Notes under the pieces: model-generated
The model's input: the letters and a program-made list of their open reading frames with translations, nothing else
The model's database searches: none
Told to the model about the DNA's origin: nothing
IMG/VR virus record: IMGVR_UViG_3300005613_000413
Span: 1 to 24,027 of that record
Length of the DNA stretch: 24,027 bases
Origin: a virus
Direction: 5' to 3' (one strand)
Part shown: piece after piece, positions 8,330 to 15,320 of the stretch
How the letters are laid out: every line of letters begins with the position of its first letter
Position numbering within the stretch: the stretch's first letter is position 1
Translations under genes and position numbers: made by a program

Positions 8330-8344
8330 ATTACCTCCCGCTGG

Positions 8345-9328
8345 TTAGATACCTTCTTTGATATTAATTGAAAGAGGATAATAAATTATCACTCCTCCGA
8401 TTCTCGAATGACAATCAACAACGAACTCAAGACCACGCTTTTCAACAGGGAGCTGCTCGAAAGGCTGTGGAAGTTCAAGAGTGAGATGATCAGGGCTTTT
8501 CACGTAAACCATGAAAATGTCGATTGGTCCCGCTCCGCCCGACGGTTTCGGATTAACCGCACCCATCTGAATGACAGGTTCGATTGTCATGCCCGGATTG
8601 TTTCTAAGGAAAAATTCCTTTACTGTCGTATCCGTTCCAGTGCTCATTCTGGTATTGCTTATAAGACCGAAATGATCATAGTCCATGAGCATTGTATCAG
8701 GTACTTCTACGCCATTGGTTGTACTGATAACATCCTGCCGGGCATCGCTCATGTCCTTGACAATTTCTGTAGGGGTTTTCACATTCGCTGGAGTTCCCGC
8801 ATTAATCCAAAGCGTATGTCCAGAGCTTGCTCCTGCACCAACCGCAGAACTCGGTATGTTTGGATTATAAAGCAATCCAACGAGTCCGCCGTTTATATTG
8901 TCAGCAGCATAGGCACTCCATGCGATACGCTCAACCTTCTGGTCATTACCTCTACGGGCTGCATTCGCTTTTCTCTGTGTAAGAGGTTTACCAGCCATCT
9001 GAGCTTCTCGGATTTCCTGCAAGTTATAGCCGTATGATCCGCCGAGCGATTTCACATCGACTGTGAACTGTTCACCTTTTACGTCTGCTCGAGGCAGATC
9101 GTTGCCATAGTTCGATATGACTTTGAAAATCCCAACCGTGTCATATTGCTCATATGTTATAGATGCCGCTCCACTCCCTGCATCTGTCGAAACGGGAATT
9201 AGGCGTGTGGCCTTTAACTCTGGATATTTTACATCGTAACTTCTAGCCTTGATAAATTCCAATTCACGGGCGAAAAACGCCGACTCATTGGCATCAAGAA
9301 CCGGGGTTTGTATTAAATCTTTAGGCAT
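8345..9328 (-). CDS. Major capsid protein (DUF2184-like)
   Basis: Encodes 327 aa with GGAGG upstream. The N-terminus reads LDANESAFFARELEFIKARS followed by YDVKYPELKATRLIPVSTDA, then ITYEQYDTVGIFKVI and VDVKSLGGSYGYNLQEIREA, the recognised opening of DUF2184 major capsid proteins with an HK97-like fold. The central GNDQKVERIAWSAYAADNIN and the final IGGVIIYYPLSINIKEGI also match. No long N-terminal delta domain is present, consistent with a separate scaffold (the internal product at 10156-10716). Confidence 0.9.
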   Translation of the reverse strand: MPKDLIQTPVLDANESAFFARELEFIKARSYDVKYPELKATRLIPVSTDAGSGAASITYEQYDTVGIFKVISNYGNDLPRADVKGEQFTVDVKSLGGSYGYNLQEIREAQMAGKPLTQRKANAARRGNDQKVERIAWSAYAADNINGGLVGLLYNPNIPSSAVGAGASSGHTLWINAGTPANVKTPTEIVKDMSDARQDVISTTNGVEVPDTMLMDYDHFGLISNTRMSTGTDTTVKEFFLRNNPGMTIEPVIQMGAVNPKPSGGAGPIDIFMVYVKSPDHLTLELPQPFEQLPVEKRGLEFVVDCHSRIGGVIIYYPLSINIKEGI

Positions 9329-9355
9329 TTTGAATTTCCTCCGTATGGTTTAAGG

Positions 9356-10126
9356 TTATGGAATATTGATTTCTACTTTTGCGATCCCCGCGTCAGAGGT
9401 TGCACTACGAAACTTCGCAGTGGCTATCTGCACATTCGGGCTTGAGCTGTCATCTGTGAGCTTGCCTTTGTCTGCACCTGTTATGATGACGTAGACATCA
9501 GCATTCTCAACAACGGCATCCGCAACCTCAGCCCATACTACTATCTGGCGACCTACACTCACAGCATCATACTGAACATAACCTGTCGCGCTGAAAGAGG
9601 AAGAACCTGCCACCGGCAAAGTTCTGTTCCTTATTTGGCTATGAACAGCTATACCACGCATCACGTCAGAGGAAGTCCCGGTTATGCTGGTAATGGTCAT
9701 ATTGCCTGTAATGCCTGTGACATCCATTGTGATTGTAAGCTCAACATCATTGGCAGCCACAACCGTGATTGTGTGTGCCACTGAGGAATAAGTGGCTGTC
9801 AATACTGTGGCAAGCGCCTGTATGCTGGCAGCAAGAGCGGTCATTGTAACATCTTTACTGGTATCAAATGATTCTGTAACATCGGTTCCATTCACAGTAG
9901 CTACAATGTCGCCAGCTGTAAACGTCCCTGCGTCATCCAGTATGACAACGTTATTAACATGAGCAAGCCGACAGGCACTAGTCGGATTTGCCTGGCTTCG
10001 AGCGATACCGAAGCCGAAGCTTATCGCCTCCAAAGCCTGCATGCTTTCTATTCTGTGGAACCCATCGTCTGCAATCAATCCGGCAAAAGCTTCCGACTGA
10101 TTCTGCGGATAAGATAATTGTGGCAT
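9356..10126 (-). CDS. Capsid cement/decoration-type structural protein
   Basis: Encodes 256 aa with a strong GGAGGG site, located between scaffold and capsid genes. The start, MPQLSYPQNQSEAFAGLIAD followed by DGFHRIESMQALEAISFGFG, and the end, IVVWAEVADAVVENADVYVI followed by AKFRSATSDAGIAKVEI, match the small structural cement family usually found just before the capsid gene. Residues 60-140 are a Thr/Val/Ala-rich beta insertion (FTAGDIVATVNGTDVTE onward) that seems to be an added domain. It probably binds the outer capsid surface and stabilises it. Confidence 0.78.
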   Translation of the reverse strand: MPQLSYPQNQSEAFAGLIADDGFHRIESMQALEAISFGFGIARSQANPTSACRLAHVNNVVILDDAGTFTAGDIVATVNGTDVTESFDTSKDVTMTALAASIQALATVLTATYSSVAHTITVVAANDVELTITMDVTGITGNMTITSITGTSSDVMRGIAVHSQIRNRTLPVAGSSSFSATGYVQYDAVSVGRQIVVWAEVADAVVENADVYVIITGADKGKLTDDSSSPNVQIATAKFRSATSDAGIAKVEINIP

Positions 10127-10155
10127 TTTTTAGCCCTCCAAGTTTAAGTTAATAT

Positions 10156-10716
10156 TTATTTCTTCTCTTCGTTTTTGTATGCTGATTTCATATCATCAAC
10201 CATTTTTTTTCTGCTTTCATCAGCATCTAAGATTTCCGTTTTATTGCCTTTATTATCAGTGGCATCGCCGATCTGTTTCTTCTGTTGCTTTGTGCCATTG
10301 TCATTGGAGTCGTTATTTTCAAGGACAGCTTCAAAGCGTGCATCAACATAGTCGTCTGATTTTTCGTCAAGCTTGAGGTCTTTATGCACCTTATTGATTG
10401 CCATTACCTTTATTTCACGGTCGGTTTTGTCGGAAATTTCCTTCAATTCCTTTTCGTCAAAAAGCTTTGCGACTTTGCCAACCAAATCAATGCGAGCTTG
10501 TACAGCATCATTGATTTCCTTGCTGTGATCCTTTTTCTCAAGCTCATCGATTTTGGCTTTTTTCTCATCTCGGTCGGCAGTGATTTTCTCAACCTCCTTT
10601 TGATTATCTTCAAGCTTTTTCGTAAGGTCTGCATTGTCCTTCTCAAATTTGGTCAGCCGGTTGATTACTTCCTGAGCTGATTCATAGGACACACCGTCAA
10701 TGATTATGTTAGGCAT
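10156..10716 (-). CDS. Scaffold protein from internal in-frame start
   Basis: Predicted 186-aa product sharing frame and stop with the protease gene. The ATG at 10716 (MPNIIIDGVSYESAQEV) is preceded by AAAAGGAGGGCGAAAG, one of the best ribosome binding sites in the window, although it lies inside a longer gene. The product is coiled coil from about residue 20 to 75 (alternating Lys/Glu/Asp/Leu) followed by a helical, highly charged C-terminus. Nested scaffold genes are known in lambda (C/Nu3) and Mu (I/Z). It would guide capsid assembly and then be cleaved. Confidence 0.72.
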   Translation of the reverse strand: MPNIIIDGVSYESAQEVINRLTKFEKDNADLTKKLEDNQKEVEKITADRDEKKAKIDELEKKDHSKEINDAVQARIDLVGKVAKLFDEKELKEISDKTDREIKVMAINKVHKDLKLDEKSDDYVDARFEAVLENNDSNDNGTKQQKKQIGDATDNKGNKTEILDADESRKKMVDDMKSAYKNEEKK

Positions 10717-11595
10717 CTTTCGCCCTCCTTTTGAATTATGGTTAATTGGATTAACTTCCGCTTCATCTATATACAATCGAACTGCACTTCCCGCTCTTGC
10801 AGAATCGACAATTGCTAAATGATTGTATTTGAAATTTTTCATTATGCCGTCATACTTTTGACCACGCCAAATTCCGGGTATCATATATTCGTCCGCATAA
10901 TAACCTAATGAAAGCTCTTTTTTTCCTTTCTTTATTGTTTGGATTGAATCTTCTCGGTTAACGACAACAGGCGAAAAAACATAATTATCATCATGAGTGA
11001 TATTCTCCCCTGTGGAACCGATTTGCAAATCCTTTGAATTTTTAGCGTCTACAAATTTATTAGGATGCCCGTTAGTAATAGGAATCATTTTCATTGTATC
11101 AAGCGACTGCCTATCGAATACATCATCGGCAAGTCGCAGCATATTCTTAGGTGTTCCATCTAAATTGCGATATTTAAATATGCCTATTCTTGTTACAGGA
11201 GCGGCATCAACTCTTAAAAATCCCTCTTTCGTGATTACTGCTTTCGGTATTGCAGAGCGGTCATAATGCTCTACGGTTTTGAATTCTTTATCATCAAAAA
11301 ATTCCTTATTAAATATAGCAATATTATCTATGCTATCTGTATTTCCTTCGCCAGCTTTCATAAAACTTATCGCGGTAAAATCATGCTCTTTCAACCATGC
11401 TTCTGATTGTTCAGGCGTGAACTTATCTTTGGGAAATTTAATTGAATGAACTTCCGATTTGCCTCCTTTTATCCCGAATACCACAACGATTCCGCCTGGA
11501 AATTTATCATCATTCCACGCATAATTATCGTAATCGGCCTTTGTTAATCTGGCAGAATGATATTTAGCATACCTTCTCGGCCTGTCTTCTGGCAT
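10156..11595 (-). CDS. Prohead protease with C-terminal scaffold (DUF2213-like)
   Basis: Encodes 479 aa. Residues 1-75 form an extra N-terminal domain (RPRRYAKYHSARLTKADYDN). Residues 120-280 match DUF2213: VDAAPVTRIGIFKYRNLDGT, MIPITNGHPNKFVD, GKKELSLGYYADEYMIPG and NHLAIVDSARAGSAVRLYID. His in GHPNK, Ser in ELSLGY and the NHLAIV segment are candidate protease residues by analogy with phage head maturation proteases. From residue 294 on the protein is a long coiled coil with an acidic tail, typical of scaffold. An internal in-frame start makes the scaffold alone. Confidence 0.82.
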   Translation of the reverse strand: MPEDRPRRYAKYHSARLTKADYDNYAWNDDKFPGGIVVVFGIKGGKSEVHSIKFPKDKFTPEQSEAWLKEHDFTAISFMKAGEGNTDSIDNIAIFNKEFFDDKEFKTVEHYDRSAIPKAVITKEGFLRVDAAPVTRIGIFKYRNLDGTPKNMLRLADDVFDRQSLDTMKMIPITNGHPNKFVDAKNSKDLQIGSTGENITHDDNYVFSPVVVNREDSIQTIKKGKKELSLGYYADEYMIPGIWRGQKYDGIMKNFKYNHLAIVDSARAGSAVRLYIDEAEVNPINHNSKGGRKMPNIIIDGVSYESAQEVINRLTKFEKDNADLTKKLEDNQKEVEKITADRDEKKAKIDELEKKDHSKEINDAVQARIDLVGKVAKLFDEKELKEISDKTDREIKVMAINKVHKDLKLDEKSDDYVDARFEAVLENNDSNDNGTKQQKKQIGDATDNKGNKTEILDADESRKKMVDDMKSAYKNEEKK

Positions 11596-11609
11596 ATCAG
11601 ATCCTTTCC

Positions 11610-12158
11610 TTATTCAATGTAGAAATCAGCCGTTATCGTTCCGCTCTTTGCTGCTCCTGCAATGTTTTTCACTCTTACCATGTAATTCGTATCTACTTTT
11701 AAAAGCCATTCAAAACGGCCTTGATTATTGCCCCCTGATGCATTTGGTCCGGAAGCACCGGGAATGACTGTCTTTGAAATACTTGTGCCATCATCTGTTA
11801 TTGTGGGAGTATGGAAGGCTGTCGCTCCTGATGCTGTGGTAGAACTTCTCTTGCGGTTATATACCGTGATTTCTGTTCCATCTGCCGAAACCGTCGTTCC
11901 TTCAAATACATCGACAATCGCATTACCTTCAAAATTAATGGCAAACACAGCATGCAATTCTGAAACATCTGTATTTTTAATGAGGAAATTATACTCTGCA
12001 TCGTCAGCTAAATCTTCCTTGTAAGTGCTAGCTATAAAAGCCTTCCCCTCGTGAATCTTAGAATGCTCAGTGTCTATTGTTCTAAGGCATGAGCTTTCGA
12101 TATCAAGAACCGATTCATCTGTTTTAGAACCATCATTCTGTTTGTAATTGACTGCCAT
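11610..12158 (-). CDS. Virion decoration/structural protein
   Basis: Encodes 182 aa. I chose the ATG at 12158 (MAVNYKQNDG) because GGAGGTAGAA precedes it; an earlier ATG at 12197 would begin inside the terminator-like hairpin. The sequence has the pattern HEGKAFIASTYKEDLADDAE, FLIKNTDVSELHAVFAINFE, VFEGTTVSADGTEITVYNRK, SSTTASGATAFHTPTITDDG and RFEWLLKVDTNYMVRVKN, which I recognise from a widespread phage structural family found near capsid genes. It is beta-rich with no signal peptide, and likely a capsid surface protein. Its exact role is unknown. Confidence 0.65.
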   Translation of the reverse strand: MAVNYKQNDGSKTDESVLDIESSCLRTIDTEHSKIHEGKAFIASTYKEDLADDAEYNFLIKNTDVSELHAVFAINFEGNAIVDVFEGTTVSADGTEITVYNRKRSSTTASGATAFHTPTITDDGTSISKTVIPGASGPNASGGNNQGRFEWLLKVDTNYMVRVKNIAGAAKSGTITADFYIE

Positions 12159-12170
12159 TTCTACCTCCAT

Positions 12171-12203
12171 AAAAAAAGCCCTCACATCTGTAGACATGAG
12201 GGC
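12171..12203 (-). terminator. Terminator-like hairpin abutting the decoration gene RBS
   Basis: On the minus strand, stem GCCCTCATGTC pairs with GATGTGAGGGC through 11 positions (two of them G-U wobbles) around loop TACA, followed at once by seven T. This is a textbook intrinsic terminator or attenuator. The T-run ends directly at the start of the Shine-Dalgarno region of the next gene, leaving no room for a promoter in between. Confidence 0.75.
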
Positions 12204-12263
12204 AAATGCTTCCGGTATGTTTCTCCGGGCAATTATGCCATCTATTTAATAAATAGATTTATT
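12204..12263 (-). promoter_or_regulatory. Structured leader upstream of the decoration gene
   Basis: Sixty intergenic nucleotides contain a perfect 19-nt AT-rich inverted repeat at 12240-12258 (ATCTATTTATTAAATAGAT), a small GGCATAATTGCC hairpin and a CCGG/CCGG pairing around AGAAACATA, all immediately before the terminator-like hairpin. I see no convincing promoter in it. Together with the hairpin it may be an attenuator, an RNA-processing region or an undescribed structured RNA. Confidence 0.4.
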
Positions 12264-12446
12264 TTAGGCTTTTTGCAAATTTTTTTTAAAGTCTGCATCC
12301 CTTTGCTTTATTTCAAGGATACAATTCCCGATGCCTCCATCTCGCATATCGAGTTGAAAAGTTAATTGTCCGGTGAATTTGTTTGCTGCATATTTACCAA
12401 CGCATTGTATTATTTTTTGACTGATTTCCCGCAAATTTAAAGTCAT
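12264..12446 (-). CDS. Small hypothetical protein
   Basis: Encodes 60 aa. I chose the ATG at 12446 (MTLNLREISQK), which overlaps the stop of the MuF-like gene as ATGA and has GAGGAG about 11 nt before it, over an upstream start at 12488 that would overlap more. The middle (FTGQLTFQLDMRDGGIGNCI) predicts a beta hairpin and the N-terminus a helix. I recall similar short proteins (TGxLxxxxxxRDGGI) scattered in phages, but no function. It is the last gene before the terminator-like hairpin. Confidence 0.6.
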   Translation of the reverse strand: MTLNLREISQKIIQCVGKYAANKFTGQLTFQLDMRDGGIGNCILEIKQRDADFKKNLQKA

Positions 12447-13501
12447 ACTGATAGTAACTCCTCTGTAAATACTGGTTCCGCAGTGCATCTACAATTTATA
12501 TCTTCGCCCGGATGTCCTGTATCCGCTGGCGGATTGTTCCATGAAAATGTTTCACCTTCCTTTTCCATATGGGAAGGTCGTACCCGCTCATCTAAGCTGG
12601 TTCGCCAGATATATTTTTGGATGCCTAATCCTTCTTGCCTGTTTTTGGTTATTTGAGAATTGAGCTTTGAAACCTGATCCCGGGCAATTAATGCAGACCT
12701 TTTTCGTAGATTCACAGCTCTGAATCCGCTCTTTGCTGCTTTTGTGGGCTCTATTTTTACTATTTCATATTTTCTGCGGATTTCCTTTGCGATAGTCTCA
12801 TGCCTGAATCCGCCTTTAATTCCTCGCTGGACAGTTCCTTCAAGGTCTGATATATATTGCTGCGGAATTGATTTTATGAGTGCGGCATTTTCCCTTGAAA
12901 ATGATTGAAGCAGGTCATTCATCCAAGGTTCTCTTTGATAGTATTCAACTCCCATTACTCCACGCATTATCTTTCGCCACTCCTTATCATTCCAATCGCT
13001 AGTATATTGACCTATTTCCATTGCCATTAGTTCAGGATTTGGAATAGGATTGTTTGCTGTTATATTCATTTGCAATGTATTAACAAGCCTGTCTGCATTC
13101 TCAGCCCAGCCATCTGTGAATAAGGAATCATATTTTGCCAATGTTGAATTATATTCCGAAACAAGACTTTCAAGATGCGGAATAATTATCTGTTCTGTTT
13201 GTTTTTGTATTACATTAATTAATTCTAAGAGCCTTTGATAATACTGCCTTTCAATGGATGTTGGATGAAGCTGTTTTGGAGGCCTTTTGCGAAATGTCTT
13301 TTTGATGTTGCCCATTAATTCACGCCTACGCATGATTTTATTTTGAATAATATCTTCTGCTGCATCCCTGTAACCTGCCGCAAAAATAGCCTTCATTTGC
13401 TTTTCTGCTTTTGCCTTTGCCCCTGCCCCTACATAACAGAATCCGGATTTTCCCCATTTATATCCAAGCTTTCCGTTTTTATGGCATCGCATTATTGGCA
13501 T
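12443..13501 (-). CDS. MuF-like minor head / head morphogenesis protein
   Basis: Encodes 352 aa. The C-terminal 80 residues carry the phage Mu gpF/SPP1 gp7 signature: ALIARDQVSKLNSQITKNRQ, then YIWRTSLDERVRPSHMEKEG and HPGEDINCRCTAEPVF. The N-terminal 45 residues are a distinct small domain with two Cys (MRCHKNGKLGYKWGKSGFCY) and the motif KAKAEKQMKAIFAAGY, sometimes fused to phage head proteins. Such proteins ride in the head near the portal and may be ejected with DNA. It lies two genes after the portal, separated only by the Cys-rich gene. Confidence 0.85.
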   Translation of the reverse strand: MPIMRCHKNGKLGYKWGKSGFCYVGAGAKAKAEKQMKAIFAAGYRDAAEDIIQNKIMRRRELMGNIKKTFRKRPPKQLHPTSIERQYYQRLLELINVIQKQTEQIIIPHLESLVSEYNSTLAKYDSLFTDGWAENADRLVNTLQMNITANNPIPNPELMAMEIGQYTSDWNDKEWRKIMRGVMGVEYYQREPWMNDLLQSFSRENAALIKSIPQQYISDLEGTVQRGIKGGFRHETIAKEIRRKYEIVKIEPTKAAKSGFRAVNLRKRSALIARDQVSKLNSQITKNRQEGLGIQKYIWRTSLDERVRPSHMEKEGETFSWNNPPADTGHPGEDINCRCTAEPVFTEELLSV

Positions 13502-13505
13502 TTGA

Positions 13506-13715
13506 TTATCCCTTCCCGGAATAGCTATGACACATCATAAGAGGTTTTTTCACTCCCTCTTTTCCTTCATCTTGCATTATATTCATAAATGTAAAATGAG
13601 GAAATGTTGTGCAATATAAATGGTCATTAAATACACAGTCAGTTAGAACGCAACTGCATGAGGTTTTTTTCTTAACAGTATCATTCTTGTTTAATAGAGA
13701 TATATCAATCGGCAT
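13506..13715 (-). CDS. Cys-rich DUF1540-like protein
   Basis: Encodes 69 aa; its ATG shares one base with the portal stop (TAATG). Residues 19-45 read SCSCVLTDCVFNDHLYCTTF with PHFTF after, close to the DUF1540 pattern (CxVxxCxYNxxxxCxAxxIxV), which is thought to bind a metal. More Cys and His follow (MMCHSYSG). DUF1540 is mostly known from Firmicutes and some phages. A metal-binding protein wedged between portal and MuF genes is odd and may be a small virion or accessory component. Confidence 0.6.
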   Translation of the reverse strand: MPIDISLLNKNDTVKKKTSCSCVLTDCVFNDHLYCTTFPHFTFMNIMQDEGKEGVKKPLMMCHSYSGKG

Positions 13716-15106
13716 TATTCCGCTCCGCCAGTTGGTGTTTCTTCTTCTACAGACTTTCTTCGAGCCTTTAGGTCTTCTTCCTCAAGTATTGTCTCAGTGG
13801 AATATTCCGCTCCCCCGAATCTATTTATAGCCACCTCCTCTGGAGTCAATACACTATTTTCGATATATATCTTATCAGATTCTGCTACTTTTTTTCTTGT
13901 TTCTGCCTGTTCATCTTCTGTTGGTTGCCAGAGTGGTAAGTATTCAACACTCCAATCGTCATTCACCATTCCCTTTGTTGGACCTTCTTTGGATTTCTGA
14001 ATGAGGTATAAAAGCCTTTCATCAACTGGCAATAATTTTTCTTCCTGCTCTGCTGCAATACTGTCATACCAAAAACGGATATCCGTCTCACCCTTGCTTG
14101 CGAGCCCTTTTGTGCTTTGACCAAATAACAAAGTGAGAGGTTCTCCGGTAACACAGCTCAAAGCCGTTTGGAATGAATGCATAATATCTGCTATGCCAGC
14201 CACTGATGAGGTCTGTTTTTGAAATGTTTCCCTTTCATCTAATAAGCGTGTGTTGATAATATGCTTAGATAAATCAAGAAGCTCTAATCTGGTTTTTATG
14301 ATATCCTCTTGTCCGGCTGCAATCATGTCCTGCAGGTTGCTCATGCTTAATGTTGACGTGACAAAATCATCCATTATGTTTTCAACATTGCCATATAAAA
14401 CGGATAGTCTTTTTATGGCGTATTGAGTAGCCTGATAGAATGATAATCCCCAATTGTTATTTGTACGTTTTTCTTCCTCTGGAATATCAATGCCGTCTAT
14501 AATTAAACATCTGCTGCAATGAACATCAAAAAATGTTCCCAATGTCGCCGGAGAAACCCGATAAAAAATGACTTCACCATAGGTTTCGCTATCTGGATTC
14601 ATATCAATACCTATAGTTCGATCAACTTGCCATCTGTGATATACTTTTATTTGTTCAATCTTTCTGATGTTGTTTTCGTTTAATGGTTGCTCTAAATCAT
14701 CATTGCCATCGTCAATAATCATAACACCTAATCCGCCGCCGAATATTTTAGACCATTTAAGCATACGTCTGACTTGAATATCGAATTTCTTTTTTTTGTA
14801 ATACTTTAATATCAATCCATCGGTATCCCCCTCAATCTTGAAGCCTCTGCGTGTCATTTCACGCACCATTAATTCTACCGTTCTTCTTGCAAATCCATCG
14901 CTCATATAAAGAGAATATTGATCCTCTTTAGTCATAAGTTGACCGCGATAATGAGTTGTTGATTTGGTTTTGTCTCTGCCTCTTATTCCAAATCCTGTCA
15001 GCAAATTTGCCCAGCCATCATTGAAAGATTTTACGCCTTGAACAATTTTTGATGCTAGACTATTTTTTGATGAATCAACTTTATTTATTTGCTGGATTTG
15101 GTTCAT
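13715..15106 (-). CDS. Portal protein (DUF1073-like)
   Basis: Encodes 463 aa with a CCGGAG site. The pattern RGQLMTKEDQYSLYMSDGFA, RRTVELMVREMTRRGFKIEG, LKWSKIFGGGLGVMIIDDG, then NVENIMDDFVTSTLSMSNLQ and LSCVTGEPLTLLFGQSTKGL is characteristic of DUF1073 portals. It forms the dodecameric ring at the packaging vertex. The C-terminus (EEEDLKARRKSVEEETPTGG) is a short charged tail and carries no extra domain. The gene directly follows the large terminase and one small ORF, as usual. Confidence 0.9.
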   Translation of the reverse strand: MNQIQQINKVDSSKNSLASKIVQGVKSFNDGWANLLTGFGIRGRDKTKSTTHYRGQLMTKEDQYSLYMSDGFARRTVELMVREMTRRGFKIEGDTDGLILKYYKKKKFDIQVRRMLKWSKIFGGGLGVMIIDDGNDDLEQPLNENNIRKIEQIKVYHRWQVDRTIGIDMNPDSETYGEVIFYRVSPATLGTFFDVHCSRCLIIDGIDIPEEEKRTNNNWGLSFYQATQYAIKRLSVLYGNVENIMDDFVTSTLSMSNLQDMIAAGQEDIIKTRLELLDLSKHIINTRLLDERETFQKQTSSVAGIADIMHSFQTALSCVTGEPLTLLFGQSTKGLASKGETDIRFWYDSIAAEQEEKLLPVDERLLYLIQKSKEGPTKGMVNDDWSVEYLPLWQPTEDEQAETRKKVAESDKIYIENSVLTPEEVAINRFGGAEYSTETILEEEDLKARRKSVEEETPTGGAE

Positions 15107-15299
15107 ATTTCATTCTCCGGTTTAATTTATAATAATATTGACTATTTATGATCTTATGAAAAGAATATGGCTCAACACGTTTTTTATCCTCTGTTAATAA
15201 ATTCCACCAATTCCGATATTCTGCCGAGACTAAGGTTCTTCCATCCCAATAACCACCAAGAAAACGACAAATATATTGCTCTTTCTTTTCTGCTTCCAT
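15081..15299 (-). CDS. Small hypothetical protein
   Basis: Encodes 72 aa between large terminase and portal, overlapping the portal start by 26 nt. It begins MEAEKKEQYICRFLGGYWDG, then RTLVSAEYRNWWN and ends in a basic Tyr-rich tail (YYYKLNRRMKYEPNPAN). The CxFxGGxxDG opening occurs in several small phage proteins of unknown role. No Shine-Dalgarno is visible at this ATG, so the start is uncertain. A palindrome (15302-15316) lies just upstream. Confidence 0.55.
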   Translation of the reverse strand: MEAEKKEQYICRFLGGYWDGRTLVSAEYRNWWNLLTEDKKRVEPYSFHKIINSQYYYKLNRRMKYEPNPANK

Positions 15300-15301
15300 A
15301 T

Positions 15302-15316
15302 ATCTATAAAATAGAT
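15302..15316. repeat. AT-rich palindrome ATCTATTTTATAGAT
   Basis: Perfect 6-bp inverted repeat with a TTT centre in the gap between large terminase and the 72-aa gene. It shares the half-site ATCTATTT with the palindrome at 12240-12258. It could be a protein-binding site or chance in AT-rich DNA. Confidence 0.35.
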
Positions 15317-15320
15317 TATT

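Noticed and set aside
12158-12197. Earlier start for the decoration protein
   Set aside because: It would begin inside the terminator-like hairpin and lacks a binding site, while the ATG at 12158 has GGAGG.
13715-15106. Acb1-type anti-CBASS domain on the portal
   Set aside because: Some DUF1073-related entries mention Acb1, but this portal ends in a short charged tail with no extra enzymatic domain visible.
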